Shown here one piece after another: positions 34,693-44,438 of a stretch of 64,000 nucleotides of DNA. Positions within the stretch are counted from its first letter, which is position 1. Each line of letters begins with the position of its first letter. A program made the translations under genes and the position numbers. The stretch is from Mucilaginibacter sp. L3T2-6 (GTDB taxonomy: Bacteria; Bacteroidota; Bacteroidia; Sphingobacteriales; Sphingobacteriaceae): NCBI RefSeq assembly GCF_030519355.1, contig NZ_JAUMKC010000019.1, forward strand, positions 1 to 64,000, in the 5' to 3' direction. A model generated the notes under the pieces. The model did not search any database, had not been told where the DNA came from, and was given only the letters and a program-made list of their open reading frames with translations.

Positions 34693-35235
34693 TTACAACA
34701 ACGGATACTGGCTCCTTATCTTTTCTGCTTCCCTGGCTGATTTTAGACCATTGAATAATAATATATAGGCGGCGATCTTCATTACAATACCTTGTATCAG
34801 TGTTAAGGGATTCACTATCGCATTTGCTATAATAACCATAGTAAATACAGTGAGACCGGTGATAATGCAGAGGGTTGGCCATTTGCTGGCTAAAACTGCT
34901 AATATTACAAAGAAGAGAGAAAGAAGCGCGTCTAATCCTTAGCCAAGTGACACACCTGCCAAATGCTGATTTTTAGCATAAGTAACAAAGCCACTCAATA
35001 CGTATATAACCGCAATATAGTACAGCATATTGCGGGCTTTTTTCAATTGCTTGTCAGCAGTATCTACGTCTACGCTCCGCATATCCTGGTCAAACAGAAA
35101 ATCCTTCTGATCTTGCTCGGTGCCTTTAAGCGGGTAATTGCATTGCGAGCAAACAACTTCACTATCAAATGCAAGGTTTGCGCACGACGGGCATTTAACA
35201 GATGCCGTGTTCTCAATCGATTCGTTCAGATTCAT
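34693..35235 (-). pseudogene. Zinc-ribbon membrane protein gene interrupted by an in-frame TAA
   Basis: The first 98 codons (35235-34942) encode a zinc ribbon (VKCPSCANLAFDSEVVCSQCNYPL, Cys pairs at ~15/18 and ~29/32) and a membrane segment (MLYYIAVIYVLSGFVTYA), ending at TAA 34941-34939. The same frame then stays open for 82 more codons to TAA at 34693 and reads as two hydrophobic segments plus a charged tail (GLDALLSLFFVILAVLASKW, ITGLTVFTMVIIANAIV, KSAREAEKIRSQYPLL). The whole resembles zinc-ribbon plus multi-span proteins of about 180 residues, so a nonsense mutation, a sequencing error or stop readthrough are the options. Function unknown. Confidence 0.7.
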
Positions 35236-35321
35236 TTAAGTAATTGTGTGGTTAAGTTTTTTAAATATAATGATATCGCCGCAATAACCAGCCAGATCAA
35301 CTAAAAAAATAAAAGATGGTT

Positions 35322-36998
35322 CTACCGGTTTACGCCCTCCACAAACACAGGTGTTTCAGTAACCTCGACTTGTATTTTCCCGTTCACAGCATTGACCTCC
35401 CGGCTGCTCATTATATCAGCACCTATTTTTAAGGTATGGATAATAGCCTTTTCTGCATTACCCAAATCAAGGGTGTAATTGGCCTTGCGGCCTGTTTCGT
35501 CGGGAATGGTAAGCACGTACATGGTTTTATCAGCGAGTTTGTATTCGTCGACAAGCGGGTCGGAACTTAGGGTTTTAATGTAGTTATAATTGCCCATAAG
35601 CCTGGTAGTTTGCAGGATATAATCCGCAGCGGGGCGGCGTTTAATACCTTCAGCAAGGCCGGATGTAGCATATTGAGTCTTCCCTCCGGGATGGTCATCG
35701 AATAGCTGGTAATAAAAAACGCGTTTAATGCCATAGCGAATGTACAGCAACGATGTCCGCAAAATCCAGTCTGCCTGGCTGGCCAATACTGTTTTGGATC
35801 CGATAGATTCCGCGCGCTGGTAGCTTTCCGGGTTAATGTCGTAACCTGTTTCGGTAACCCACACCTCAGGCTTTTGCGGTAAACTGTTAGCGAGGTTCAC
35901 AAACTCCTTTGCAACAGCCGCCGAAACCGACAGTTCGGGCGCTATACCGGTGGTCGGCTTCTTTTGCACACGCACATCGCCGTTGTTTGAATACAAGTGA
36001 AAGTTCAGCACGTCAAAACAAAGATTAATGCTGCCGTCTTTTTTTAAACCGCGATTTGTTTTGCACCAGTTGATAATTTTTTGAACCACGTGATAATCGG
36101 CGGTTGCCAGTCCGCCCATCACTACCTGCATATTAGGATCAGCCGCTTTAACTCCTACGCCCGGGCCAAGCTTACCCATATTCCCATCGTAAAAAGCAGA
36201 GAGGTTTGCCGCGTATTGTTCGGGCGTTTGATGTGTTTCGTCGCCGCCCCACCATTTGTCGCGCTCATTGCCGCATTCGACGTATTTTAATACGCCCATG
36301 CCAATTACCGGCTTGTTTGGAATATCGCCCGGATAGCGCTTGCGCCCGTCAACCTTTACCAGGTTTTTATCGATATTTTTATTGTAGCCATACCGTGCCG
36401 CTAACTGGAAGGCCATAGCTGCCTGATCGGTATAGGATGCCGGATCATTAAGGCTTTGACCATAAGGTGTGGGCGCATTGTCATTATCGCGGGAACTGGC
36501 CGGATAGGTGTTTTGCAGCCATTCCGGAATATTTTTTAAATCTGCCAACACCAGTATACCGTCTTGCTTGCAGCGCTGGTAAATTATATCCTCGTTCCAG
36601 CCGCCGTTGTCGGTGGGATTAAAAGTATAGTTCCTTTTGGTAGTTTCCAGTCTGTTCCAGTTAAGGTAGTGCCTCACGGATGAAAATACATCTACCAGTT
36701 TCATATTGTCCTCGTAAATATGTTTCCTGTCGTTAGGACTGCCTGGATTCTCCAGAAAATTCCATTCATACGCATTTATACCGAACATGTTTTTTAATGG
36801 GACTGTATTGCTGCTACGGGCGACATTCAGTTCCGGCTGCAAGTTTGCCGCAACTTTGTTAGTATCCGGTCCTTTGGAAGCTTCATTTAAAATAGCAACG
36901 CTTTTGGCGGCTGATTGAGAGCCTGAATGGCAATTGATATTGGTAAAATTAAGAGCGATAAAGAATATGGTTAGTTTGTAAAAGTGTTTTGTCATCAA
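35322..36998 (-). CDS. Secreted clan GH-A glycoside hydrolase-like protein
   Basis: 558 residues. Hydrophobic export signal at ~8-20, with Cys23 shortly after but no standard lipobox. A TIM-barrel catalytic region runs ~70-490: NWNRLETTKRNYTF, the acid/base motif KYVECGNE (Glu245), VMGGLATADYHVV, DVLNFHLYSN, and the nucleophile motif EVWVTETGYD (Glu383). A beta-sandwich tail ends the protein (NYTLDLGNAEKAIIHTLKIG). The two glutamates after strands 4 and 7 define clan GH-A; a family such as GH39 or a related one is possible but I cannot fix it. It probably attacks a plant or microbial polysaccharide. No SusC/D neighbours. Confidence 0.8.
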   Translation of the reverse strand: MMTKHFYKLTIFFIALNFTNINCHSGSQSAAKSVAILNEASKGPDTNKVAANLQPELNVARSSNTVPLKNMFGINAYEWNFLENPGSPNDRKHIYEDNMKLVDVFSSVRHYLNWNRLETTKRNYTFNPTDNGGWNEDIIYQRCKQDGILVLADLKNIPEWLQNTYPASSRDNDNAPTPYGQSLNDPASYTDQAAMAFQLAARYGYNKNIDKNLVKVDGRKRYPGDIPNKPVIGMGVLKYVECGNERDKWWGGDETHQTPEQYAANLSAFYDGNMGKLGPGVGVKAADPNMQVVMGGLATADYHVVQKIINWCKTNRGLKKDGSINLCFDVLNFHLYSNNGDVRVQKKPTTGIAPELSVSAAVAKEFVNLANSLPQKPEVWVTETGYDINPESYQRAESIGSKTVLASQADWILRTSLLYIRYGIKRVFYYQLFDDHPGGKTQYATSGLAEGIKRRPAADYILQTTRLMGNYNYIKTLSSDPLVDEYKLADKTMYVLTIPDETGRKANYTLDLGNAEKAIIHTLKIGADIMSSREVNAVNGKIQVEVTETPVFVEGVNR

Positions 36999-37197
36999 TT
37001 TTATTTTACCGGTTGAATAGTGCCTCCCCGGCAGGTGGCGAATTTCACAGTTTGCAAGCTTATACGCATTTTCAGTATGAGTGGTTTTAAATTATTTTAT
37101 TGCCCAACTGGTTGTAATAATTGTGTAAGAATTACCTGACAATGTCTCCTAACAGTAATTATTGATTAGGTCAATAAATGCATGTTTAAACATATAA

Positions 37198-37205
37198 TAT
37201 CTTTG
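37198..37205 (+). promoter_or_regulatory. -7 promoter box of the flavin reductase gene
   Basis: TATCTTTG matches TAnnTTTG exactly, 18 bases before the ATG at 37224. Confidence 0.65.
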
Positions 37206-37223
37206 CCTCATTAAATAAAAAAC

Positions 37224-37793
37224 ATGTATAAGCTTAAAATAATATCATCAACAGTACGGCCCGGCAGGAAAGGGCCTATAGTAGCACAATGGATAGCGGG
37301 AATAGCCGGGGCAAGCGGAAATTTCGAGGTGGAGATTTTGGACCTCGGAGAGATTAACCTTCCCTTAATGAACGAAGCTGTTCACCCGATAATGAAACAA
37401 TACGAGCATGAACACACCAAACGATGGAGCGCTAAAATCGAAGAAGCGGATGCTTTTATATTCGTAACTGCTGAGTATGATTACAGCTATCCCGCCTCTC
37501 TAAAAAATGCTTTGGAATACCTGGTGCACGAATGGGCCTACAAAGCGGCCGGTATAGTGAGCTATTCTGCCGGAGCCTTTGCCGGCGTGAGGGGAGTAAT
37601 GAGCTTGAAGTCAGATTTACTTTCACTAAAAACCATCGGACTTGGCGAAATGGTAAACATTCCCCTGGTTCATCAATTCATCAATGAGGAAAACCAGTTT
37701 GTAGCTGACGAAAAACTGGAGAAAGCCGCCAATTTAATGCTTAGTCAACTGGTGCGCTGGACGAAGGGTCTGAAAGTGGTAAAAGAGGGATAA
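37224..37793 (+). CDS. NADPH-dependent FMN reductase family protein
   Basis: 189 residues, flavodoxin-like: IISSTVRPGRKGPIVAQWI (phosphate-binding loop for FMN), LDLGEINLPLMNEAVHP, and FIFVTAEYDYSYPASLKNALEYLVHEWAYKAAGIVSYSAGAFAGVRG. Such enzymes reduce FMN, quinones or azo compounds with NAD(P)H in the cytoplasm. Substrate unknown. Own promoter. Confidence 0.9.
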   Translation: MYKLKIISSTVRPGRKGPIVAQWIAGIAGASGNFEVEILDLGEINLPLMNEAVHPIMKQYEHEHTKRWSAKIEEADAFIFVTAEYDYSYPASLKNALEYLVHEWAYKAAGIVSYSAGAFAGVRGVMSLKSDLLSLKTIGLGEMVNIPLVHQFINEENQFVADEKLEKAANLMLSQLVRWTKGLKVVKEG

Positions 37794-37874
37794 TAAATTA
37801 ATGAACTTGACCAGGTAAAAATGCCACCCCCTCAATGAACTTAACCCACTCCATACTTAATCCGCTCAAATTAT

Positions 37875-37882
37875 TACTTTTG
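37875..37882 (+). promoter_or_regulatory. -7 promoter box of the symporter gene
   Basis: TACTTTTG matches TAnnTTTG, 18 bases before the ATG at 37900; the same spacing as for the preceding gene. Confidence 0.6.
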
Positions 37883-37899
37883 CAGGCTCAAACAGTGCT

Positions 37900-39294
37900 A
37901 TGCAAAAAAATAAGCTCACGCTCTACATTTTTATCGCCCTTGTATTAGGTATAATTGCAGGGTACTTGTATAACGTGTACGTTATCAATTCTATCAATGA
38001 TAAAATAAGCGTCGCCGAAGCATCTGTTAAAAAAATAGATTTACAATTATCCTCCGTAAAGGATACAGGCAGCGCGGCTTTTAAAAGTCTGAAGGCCGAA
38101 CGTGTTATACAAACCGATATCCGGAAAGCCGCTGACGGCCTGCGGGAAGACAAGTTGGAAGGCTTCTCTATATTAACTAAAATTTTCCTCAACCTTATAA
38201 AAATGATCGTCGGGCCATTGGTGTTTTCTACATTAGTGGTTGGCGTAGCCAAGGTTGGCGACATAAAAGCAGTCGGCCGGATAGGCGGAAAAACACTGCT
38301 ATGGTTTTTAAGCGCCACATTAGTTTCGCTGTTGCTTGGTATGTTGCTGGTAAATATTTTTCAGCCAGGTACCGAGATGCACTTGCCGTTGCCGGACAGC
38401 CACCTGGCAACAGGGATTAAAAAAAGCGGGATATCATTTAAAGACTTTATAGACCACGTATTTCCTAAAAGCTTTTTCGAGGCGATGGCCAATAATGAAA
38501 TACTCCAAATTGTAGTATTTTCGATATTTTTTGGCATTGGCACTGCCGCGATTGGCGAGAAGGGTGAAGTAGTCATTAAAGCAATGGATGCCGTTGCACA
38601 TGTCATCATGAAGATGACCGGTTATGTGATGCAATTAGCACCACTGGCCGTGTTTGGCGGATTAACCGCAGTAGTGGCTAAGCAGGGGCTGGGCGTGTTA
38701 TCCACCTATGCCTTATTTATCGGTGAATTTTATTTTTCGCTTACAACGCTTTGGCTTGTTATAGTTTTAGCCGGCTTCCTGGTGTTGCGTAAGCGTGTGT
38801 TTACCCTTGTCGGCCGGATTAAAGATGCCATGCTGATTGCCTTCAGTACCTCTACCAGCGAGGCAGCTTACCCAAAAGTGCTGGAAGAACTGGAACGCTT
38901 CGGCTGCGCCAATAAGATCGTGAGCTTTGTACTGCCGCTCGGTTATTCATTTAACCTGGACGGCTCTATGATGTATATGACTTTTGCATCACTGTTTTTG
39001 GCACAAGCCTACAACATGCATCTGGCATTTGGCCAACAGGTAATTATGCTGCTAATTTTAATGCTCACCAGCAAAGGGATAGCGGGCGTTCCCCGTGCAT
39101 CGCTGGTAGTAATTGCCGGCGTATTGCCAATGTTTAATATTCCTGAAGCGGGCCTGGCCCTTATTATAGGTATCGACCCGCTGCTTGATATGGGCCGGTC
39201 AGCCACAAACGTCCTCGGCAACGCAATGGCAACAGCCGCAGTAAGCAAATGGGAAAATGAATTGAAAGAAGTGCCTGTACCCAATATTAACTAA
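37900..39294 (+). CDS. Dicarboxylate/amino acid:cation symporter (DAACS family)
   Basis: 464 residues. Core family motifs: FLNLIKMIVGPLVFSTLVVGVAKVGD, the serine-rich hairpin AFSTSTSEAAYPKVLEEL, GYSFNLDGSMMYMTFASLFLAQAYN, and GIDPLLDMGRSATNVLGNAMA. It carries glutamate, aspartate or C4-dicarboxylates with Na+ or H+. Between membrane segments 1 and 2 there is an unusually long, charged, heptad-like loop (residues ~30-85: INDKISVAEASVKKIDLQL, AERVIQTDIRKAADGL) that may form a periplasmic coiled coil. Confidence 0.92.
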   Translation: MQKNKLTLYIFIALVLGIIAGYLYNVYVINSINDKISVAEASVKKIDLQLSSVKDTGSAAFKSLKAERVIQTDIRKAADGLREDKLEGFSILTKIFLNLIKMIVGPLVFSTLVVGVAKVGDIKAVGRIGGKTLLWFLSATLVSLLLGMLLVNIFQPGTEMHLPLPDSHLATGIKKSGISFKDFIDHVFPKSFFEAMANNEILQIVVFSIFFGIGTAAIGEKGEVVIKAMDAVAHVIMKMTGYVMQLAPLAVFGGLTAVVAKQGLGVLSTYALFIGEFYFSLTTLWLVIVLAGFLVLRKRVFTLVGRIKDAMLIAFSTSTSEAAYPKVLEELERFGCANKIVSFVLPLGYSFNLDGSMMYMTFASLFLAQAYNMHLAFGQQVIMLLILMLTSKGIAGVPRASLVVIAGVLPMFNIPEAGLALIIGIDPLLDMGRSATNVLGNAMATAAVSKWENELKEVPVPNIN

Positions 39295-39330
39295 TCTCTG
39301 ATTAACTGAACTCTAATTAACCAACACCAT

Positions 39331-39840
39331 ATGTCTGATAAAGCAAAAAAGATATTCGTAATTCTAACCGTCGGTGTGCCGTTCCTGTTGTATTGTGTGT
39401 ATTACTATAGCCACATGATTAAGAATGCGCCATACAAATTCAGCGAGTTTAAATCGTTTACCTTTAAATATGGCACGCCGGATAGCATGGTCAATGTTTA
39501 CAATTCCGCTACGGGCGCATATCAGTATTTAAACCGGCATGACTCATTGGTAAAATTGAATATGCCGCTTGGCAACAATAACCTGCTATATCTTCATCGC
39601 AAAGCTGCCGATCTTGGTTTTTGGGATTTCCCGTCGGTAGAACTGAATACAGACTCTGCAAAATTTAAAGGCCAAAAATCGCTTAGATATTATATCGAAT
39701 TCAATTATGAGCGTAAAAGTAAAAAGGTCTTGTTTGATGAGTCGTTTAACGGTGATTCCCGGCTTAAAGACGCTAATGAGCAACTAATAAAAGAAATAAC
39801 GAAAATGCTCAATGATGTGGAGGAGAAAACCAAAAGATAA
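39331..39840 (+). CDS. Membrane-anchored hypothetical protein
   Basis: 169 residues. One N-terminal membrane segment (IFVILTVGVPFLLYCVYYY), then a soluble beta-rich part with a KYGTPDSMVNVYNSATGAYQYL stretch and a charged helical C-terminus (LKDANEQLIKEITKMLNDVEE). I recognise no family. It follows the symporter by 36 bases and is probably co-transcribed. Confidence 0.75.
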   Translation: MSDKAKKIFVILTVGVPFLLYCVYYYSHMIKNAPYKFSEFKSFTFKYGTPDSMVNVYNSATGAYQYLNRHDSLVKLNMPLGNNNLLYLHRKAADLGFWDFPSVELNTDSAKFKGQKSLRYYIEFNYERKSKKVLFDESFNGDSRLKDANEQLIKEITKMLNDVEEKTKR

Positions 39841-39852
39841 ATAATAAGAAAA

Positions 39853-39890
39853 ACTAATAACAGGGCGGTTGTAAGCCCCCTGTTATTAGT
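39853..39890. terminator. Bidirectional terminator
   Basis: ACTAATAACAGGG (39853-39865) and CCCTGTTATTAGT (39878-39890) form a perfect 13-bp stem with a 12-base loop between converging genes; the minus-strand exit has a T run (GTTTTTC). Confidence 0.8.
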
Positions 39891-39943
39891 TAATAAAAAG
39901 GGTTGGATTATGCATTCAGCCTCATTGCAATAATTTTCTAATT

Positions 39944-42394
39944 TCATTTCACCCAACTATTCGCCAGGATCTTCATAAAGTATCCACCAACCACGCTCCT
40001 GGCCTGGAAACCGACCATTCTGCCGTTGACGGTCTCGTGCCAGTCACTAAGTGGTACACGGTTGGGTGTTTCTGTGGCGAATTTATAAACCGGATCGGTT
40101 AAGGCTTTAAAATCCTCCTGATTATCAGCCAATGAAGCGGTCCAAACAATCCAATCAGACTTTGTATAAGTCTTCCGACTATCCAATGGAAGGCCGTAGG
40201 TTTTTTGTTTGGTCAGATAATATTTCATCTCCTTCTGATAAACAGAATCCGGGAAGAGCTTTAATCCGAGCACCTTATCCCAGATCAGGTTGTATTTTTG
40301 GCTCCAGGTGTCTTTTTTTTCGAAAACCAGCGAGTAGTGATCGCCCGCGTCAGCCAGTTTCTGCCAACGGTTAGCCATATCAGCAGCAATTGCCCTGTAT
40401 TTTTGAGCGACCGGCTTCAGGCCAAGTTTGCCCGCTAAGTCCGCATAAGCGCCTAACGCAACGATTGCCTTTACTGATAAGTTAGCGTTGCGCGCAAGAT
40501 GACCGGCAAAATCATCGGTACATAGCTGATTACCCGGGTCAAAGCCATTTTCACTCAGGTAATTGGCCCAAGTACTGATGGTTTTCCAGTGTTTTTTAGC
40601 ATAATTTATGTTGCCCTCTGCTTTCGCAATTGCTGCAGTAAGAATTATCATATTACCGGATTCCTCAACCGGCATATTTTCTCCGTAAGTCTGGCCGTTG
40701 GCCAGCGGGTAGGTACCTAAATCATGTGCGGCAAAATTATGGCCCCAGGCCTTACTATCGCAATAATAAAAAATCCCGTTCAGCATGCCTTCCAGCAGGC
40801 CCGGATTATAATACAAATACAAGGGTGCCGATGGATAAGTAACATCTACCGTATTGATCGATCCGTTACTAAAGTTTTCTTTAGACAGGAACAAAATCGT
40901 TCCCTGCGGGCTCTTCAACAGTTGGTGGGCTGCAATACTTTGGCGATACGCCATCACACATAAATCAGCATAGTTTTTACCACCGGCTTTAAACGCAGTG
41001 GCATACGTAGCCTTATTAAAGGCATTACACTTCTGCATCACCAGGCTGTAATCGGTGTTTGCATTGGCCAGTTCTTTTTCGATAGTATTGCCGGCGGTTT
41101 TCCACCAGGGTTTTAAGTTTTGATTAAAATATTGAACAGAATACAGATCATCATAACCCACTTCCACAAATTTATCTTTCGCGGCGGCTCCTATATTTCC
41201 AAAGTCAAGCACCGTATTTAAAGATAATTGTCTGCCTTTGCTTGCTGTACTGGTCGTACTATTGTTTACAAAAGAACTAACCGCATCGCTCTGCGAAGTG
41301 ATGTATTGCAGGCATCCACCAACACGCGCAGCCACGTACATGTAACCCCAGTCGATGCGTAAATCGTCGCCTTTTTTCTTTAATACAGGTTGTGCAACTG
41401 TACCCGCTTTTAAAATTGCTAAACCCCGAGTGGCATATTTTTGCGTGGTCACTTCCTGCGATGGCGTATTAACGGCCACCGAAGTTGATGCGCCAAAGAA
41501 TAGTTTCACTTTATGCGCTCTCCCGTCGTTAGATTTTACCTGGTACGTGATGTATGATACAGGTCTCGAGAACAAATTCAAATCATTCATTAATAGCGGA
41601 GAGGTAAAAGTAACCTTCAGATTAATGCCGACACAGTCAAAATCATAAATGGTTTGTGTAGCGTTTATTACAACGCTTTTTTGTTTGGCAAGCAACACGC
41701 CGGTAGGCTTAGCTTTTACTTCGTTTAGCAAGCCGGCATCCAGGTAAGCGCCCCCCGCGGTGTTTTTTACATGAATAGCCAGTACATTCCGGCCTTTAAC
41801 AAGTTTTTCTCTAAGCTTGTCTTTCAAAGGGATCAACTTAAAGTCGCTGGTCCAGCCGTTGGCATGATAAATCTTTTCGCCGTTCAGATAAACCTCCACA
41901 TTATCATCATGGTAAAGCTTTAAAACCAACCGGTCAATATCCATATCATTCAGCATAAATGTGCGGCGCATCCATAAATCCTTACTTGTCCAAATAGTTT
42001 TGGCAGTCGATTTATCATCGCTGAAAGGCGCTGCACCAGTTTTCCACTGGCTATCATCAAACCTGGGTTCTTGCCAATCCTTAGCTGGCTCCACTTCTGT
42101 ATATTGGCATCTGTAAGCCAGTTCATCCGACGCAGGGAGTATAGTATTATAAACCGGCACATCCTTGCCCAAGAAACGATAGATGCTATTGTCAACCTTT
42201 ATCATGCCGATCAGCGACTGATCTTTGCCCGTCCAGTGCCGCGTAGGGTGAGCATTTAAGCTATCCGTCATCGACCAGATGCTGAAATAAGTGTTATGTG
42301 TAATTAATGGATAAGCAGGAGCCTTTGTAGCTTGCCCGTTAACCAGATTATAAGCAAACACAAGCAGCGATAGTGCTATCGATTTTTTTATCAT
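39944..42394 (-). CDS. Secreted glutaminase-like protein (DUF4964/DUF5127/DUF4965/DUF1793)
   Basis: 816 residues. Signal peptide to ~residue 20 (ALSLLVFAYNLVNGQ). Domain order as in the family: DUF4964 (PAYPLITHNTYFSIWSMTDSLN, TRHWTGKDQSLIGMIKVD), an embedded beta-sandwich (LYHDDNVEVYLNGEKIYHAN; CBM-like), DUF5127, DUF4965 (YRQSIAAHQLLKSPQGTILFLSKENFSNG) and the alpha/alpha-barrel DUF1793 (GHNFAAHDLGTYPLANGQTY, MPVEESGNMIILTAAIAK). Founding members were called glutaminase A of fungi; Bacteroidota copies sit among glycan genes and may act on glycosides instead. It is the last gene of the long minus-strand block. Confidence 0.88.
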   Translation of the reverse strand: MIKKSIALSLLVFAYNLVNGQATKAPAYPLITHNTYFSIWSMTDSLNAHPTRHWTGKDQSLIGMIKVDNSIYRFLGKDVPVYNTILPASDELAYRCQYTEVEPAKDWQEPRFDDSQWKTGAAPFSDDKSTAKTIWTSKDLWMRRTFMLNDMDIDRLVLKLYHDDNVEVYLNGEKIYHANGWTSDFKLIPLKDKLREKLVKGRNVLAIHVKNTAGGAYLDAGLLNEVKAKPTGVLLAKQKSVVINATQTIYDFDCVGINLKVTFTSPLLMNDLNLFSRPVSYITYQVKSNDGRAHKVKLFFGASTSVAVNTPSQEVTTQKYATRGLAILKAGTVAQPVLKKKGDDLRIDWGYMYVAARVGGCLQYITSQSDAVSSFVNNSTTSTASKGRQLSLNTVLDFGNIGAAAKDKFVEVGYDDLYSVQYFNQNLKPWWKTAGNTIEKELANANTDYSLVMQKCNAFNKATYATAFKAGGKNYADLCVMAYRQSIAAHQLLKSPQGTILFLSKENFSNGSINTVDVTYPSAPLYLYYNPGLLEGMLNGIFYYCDSKAWGHNFAAHDLGTYPLANGQTYGENMPVEESGNMIILTAAIAKAEGNINYAKKHWKTISTWANYLSENGFDPGNQLCTDDFAGHLARNANLSVKAIVALGAYADLAGKLGLKPVAQKYRAIAADMANRWQKLADAGDHYSLVFEKKDTWSQKYNLIWDKVLGLKLFPDSVYQKEMKYYLTKQKTYGLPLDSRKTYTKSDWIVWTASLADNQEDFKALTDPVYKFATETPNRVPLSDWHETVNGRMVGFQARSVVGGYFMKILANSWVK

Positions 42395-42526
42395 AGTGTA
42401 TACGGTATGGATTCAAGATTTAACAGCCGGGAACCAAGATTAAACGAATATAATAACTTCCCGCTAATCTCAGTTCATTACTTCCTGTTCTTAAAATTAT
42501 AACACAGAAACTAAATTTAGAATAAA

Positions 42527-42583
42527 AGCCAGGAATCAGGATGGAACAGGTGAATTTCCCCCCTCCCATCCTGATTCCTGGCT
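42527..42583. repeat. 18-bp perfect inverted repeat between the DUF1080 and glutaminase-like genes
   Basis: AGCCAGGAATCAGGATGG (42527-42544) and its exact complement (42566-42583) surround a 21-base loop. It probably ends the DUF1080 transcript. The words recur at 17520 and 44408. Confidence 0.7.
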
Positions 42584-42606
42584 CTTTGATTCTGTATGCT
42601 AAAAGG

Positions 42607-43371
42607 CTAAAGCTCGCGTACCCAAATATTACGGAAGCTTAGCGGCTCGCTCTTATCACCATGCGCCTGTAGCTTAATTGGCGACGGGCCATGCGCTTTG
42701 TATTCAGGTTTGCCAATGTACAGGGTCGGTCCCCAAAGCTCGAAATTATTTTCAACCAGTACGCCGTTATAGATAACCGTAACGCGTGCCTTTGTTTTTA
42801 CACTGCCGTCTTCATTAAAAGTTGGAGCAGTCCAAATCACATCATAGGTCTGCCACTCATTATTTTTCCGGGCAGGGTTGGCCAGCGGAATAGCCTGTTT
42901 GTAGATGCTGCCTGCCATACCGTTCACATAGGTTTTATTATTATATGAGTCCAAAACCTGTAGCTCATATCCTGCATCACCATCGCCAATCGAAGCCAGG
43001 AATACACCGCTGTTACCACGGCCTTGTCCGCTGCCTTCAAGTTTAGCAGGTTCCTTCCATTCAATATGCAGCTGATAGTTGTTAAACTTGCGCTTGGTCT
43101 CTATGTTGCCATAATGTTTGTTTACAGTTAAAATACCGTTTTTTACGTCCCATTTGGCGGGCGACTTATCATTGTTTTGTACCCATTCGTCCAGGTTCTT
43201 TCCATCAAATAAAATTATGGCATCCGATGGGGCATCGCCCAAATTTTTACCGGGGGTTACTACCTTCGGTACCGGTTCCCAAACTTCAGTGTCTTCGGGC
43301 TTTGCCTGCTGGGCATTGGCCATAAAAAAGCTGCCGGTTAACGCAGCGGTAAGTATTAGAGAATATTTCAT
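42607..43371 (-). CDS. DUF1080 protein (3-keto-disaccharide hydrolase family)
   Basis: 254 residues. Signal peptide to ~20 (TAALTGSFFMANAQ). One concanavalin-like DUF1080 domain: AIILFDGKNLDEWVQNN, WDVKNGILTV, NYQLHIEWKEP, GRGNSGVFLA, YELQVLDSYNN and the closing LSFRNIWVREL. Members characterised as 3-keto-glycoside hydrolases cut sugars already oxidised at C3. That fits the GMC dehydrogenases in the same block and suggests it acts after them in the periplasm. Substrate inferred, not shown. Confidence 0.88.
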   Translation of the reverse strand: MKYSLILTAALTGSFFMANAQQAKPEDTEVWEPVPKVVTPGKNLGDAPSDAIILFDGKNLDEWVQNNDKSPAKWDVKNGILTVNKHYGNIETKRKFNNYQLHIEWKEPAKLEGSGQGRGNSGVFLASIGDGDAGYELQVLDSYNNKTYVNGMAGSIYKQAIPLANPARKNNEWQTYDVIWTAPTFNEDGSVKTKARVTVIYNGVLVENNFELWGPTLYIGKPEYKAHGPSPIKLQAHGDKSEPLSFRNIWVREL

Positions 43372-43469
43372 TTTTTTTCTGATTTAATGATTAAAAATTG
43401 ATTGTACCGATTGCAGTTGCTTAACAATTCCAACCTTACAACCACTATAACTTTTAAAACTAATAGCAA

Positions 43470-44348
43470 CTAAACATGCAACACATTCTTTACATAAGCA
43501 GCGCTTTCAGCAATACTTACGTATGGGTCAATATTGATAAAGTTTTCCTGTTCAACAATAAAATGCTTTAAGCCGGCTTCTTTTGCGTGGCTCATTATCG
43601 TCTTGAAGTCGATGCTGCCTTTGCCTATTTCGGTGTTAAGGTCGGTTTGTTTTTTGTCCCTGTCTTTAATGTGGCAAAGGGCAAACCTGCCCGGATGCTG
43701 ATTGAATAATTTTACCGGGTCTTGCCCTGCGCGTACAACCCAGAAGATATCCATTTCCATATTTACCAGCTTAGGGTCTGTGTTTTTCAGAATGGTATCA
43801 TAGAATGTAGTTCCGTCAACAGGCTTCCATTCGAAATTGTGGTTATGGTAGCCAAGCTTTAAACCTGCCTTACCGCAAATTTCAGCGGCCTTGTTCATCT
43901 TTTCCGCAATTTTTTTAAATGCATCTGCACTTTTCAGAGCTTCGCCGTTTACCGAAGGGATGACAACATAGGTCATGCCCGTCGCGTTGGCAGCAGCTAT
44001 ATTATTTTCCAGCTCGGTAGTTTTGCCCTGCAACAAAAATTCATCCATTCCAAAATGGCCGCTGGGTGTTTTCAAACCGTGTGCTTTCAAAAGGTCACTG
44101 AAGCTTTTTGCGTCGAGGCCCCAAAAGCCCCCCTTCTTTGAATACCCGAAAGTCTCCACCTCTTTGTAGCCTGCTGCAGCCACTTTTGCAATTACGCCCT
44201 TAGGGTCTTTTGGTAACTGATCGCGCAAGGTGTACAGCTGTAAGCCCACTACCTTACCTTCCGGCATCGCCGATAAAAGGCGTGGCGCTGCTAAGGCCCC
44301 TGCCGTTAACATACCCGCCTGCGCTAAAAATTTTCTTCTTGTAGTCAT
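43470..44348 (-). CDS. Tat-exported TIM-barrel sugar isomerase/epimerase-like protein
   Basis: 292 residues. Twin-arginine leader TTRRKFLAQAGMLTAGALAAP. Xylose-isomerase-like barrel: VGLQLYTLRDQLPKDPKGVIAKVAAAGYKEVETFGY, KLGYHNHNFEWKP (metal His), NMEMDIFWVVRAGQDP, LCHIKDRD, and FIVEQENF (metal Glu). Export argues against a sugar-phosphate substrate; related barrels act as lyases or isomerases of 3-keto-sugars. It is a clear paralog of the protein at 57366-58286. Confidence 0.87.
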   Translation of the reverse strand: MTTRRKFLAQAGMLTAGALAAPRLLSAMPEGKVVGLQLYTLRDQLPKDPKGVIAKVAAAGYKEVETFGYSKKGGFWGLDAKSFSDLLKAHGLKTPSGHFGMDEFLLQGKTTELENNIAAANATGMTYVVIPSVNGEALKSADAFKKIAEKMNKAAEICGKAGLKLGYHNHNFEWKPVDGTTFYDTILKNTDPKLVNMEMDIFWVVRAGQDPVKLFNQHPGRFALCHIKDRDKKQTDLNTEIGKGSIDFKTIMSHAKEAGLKHFIVEQENFINIDPYVSIAESAAYVKNVLHV

Positions 44349-44438
44349 TTATTAGTTCATAGTTAATGGTTATTTGCCGCTGCGCCTATCAATCCCGAAG
44401 CCTTCTTGATTCCTGGCTCTTGATTGATTTTTCGTCAA

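Noticed and set aside
34520..34882. A 120-codon minus-strand frame overlapping the kinase gene end
   Set aside because: The other frame in this region reads as a continuous membrane protein with the zinc-ribbon gene, and this frame is Cys/Ser/Arg-rich without structure.
38697..38708. DnaA-box-like TTATCCACC
   Set aside because: It lies inside the symporter coding sequence and has one mismatch; a chance match.
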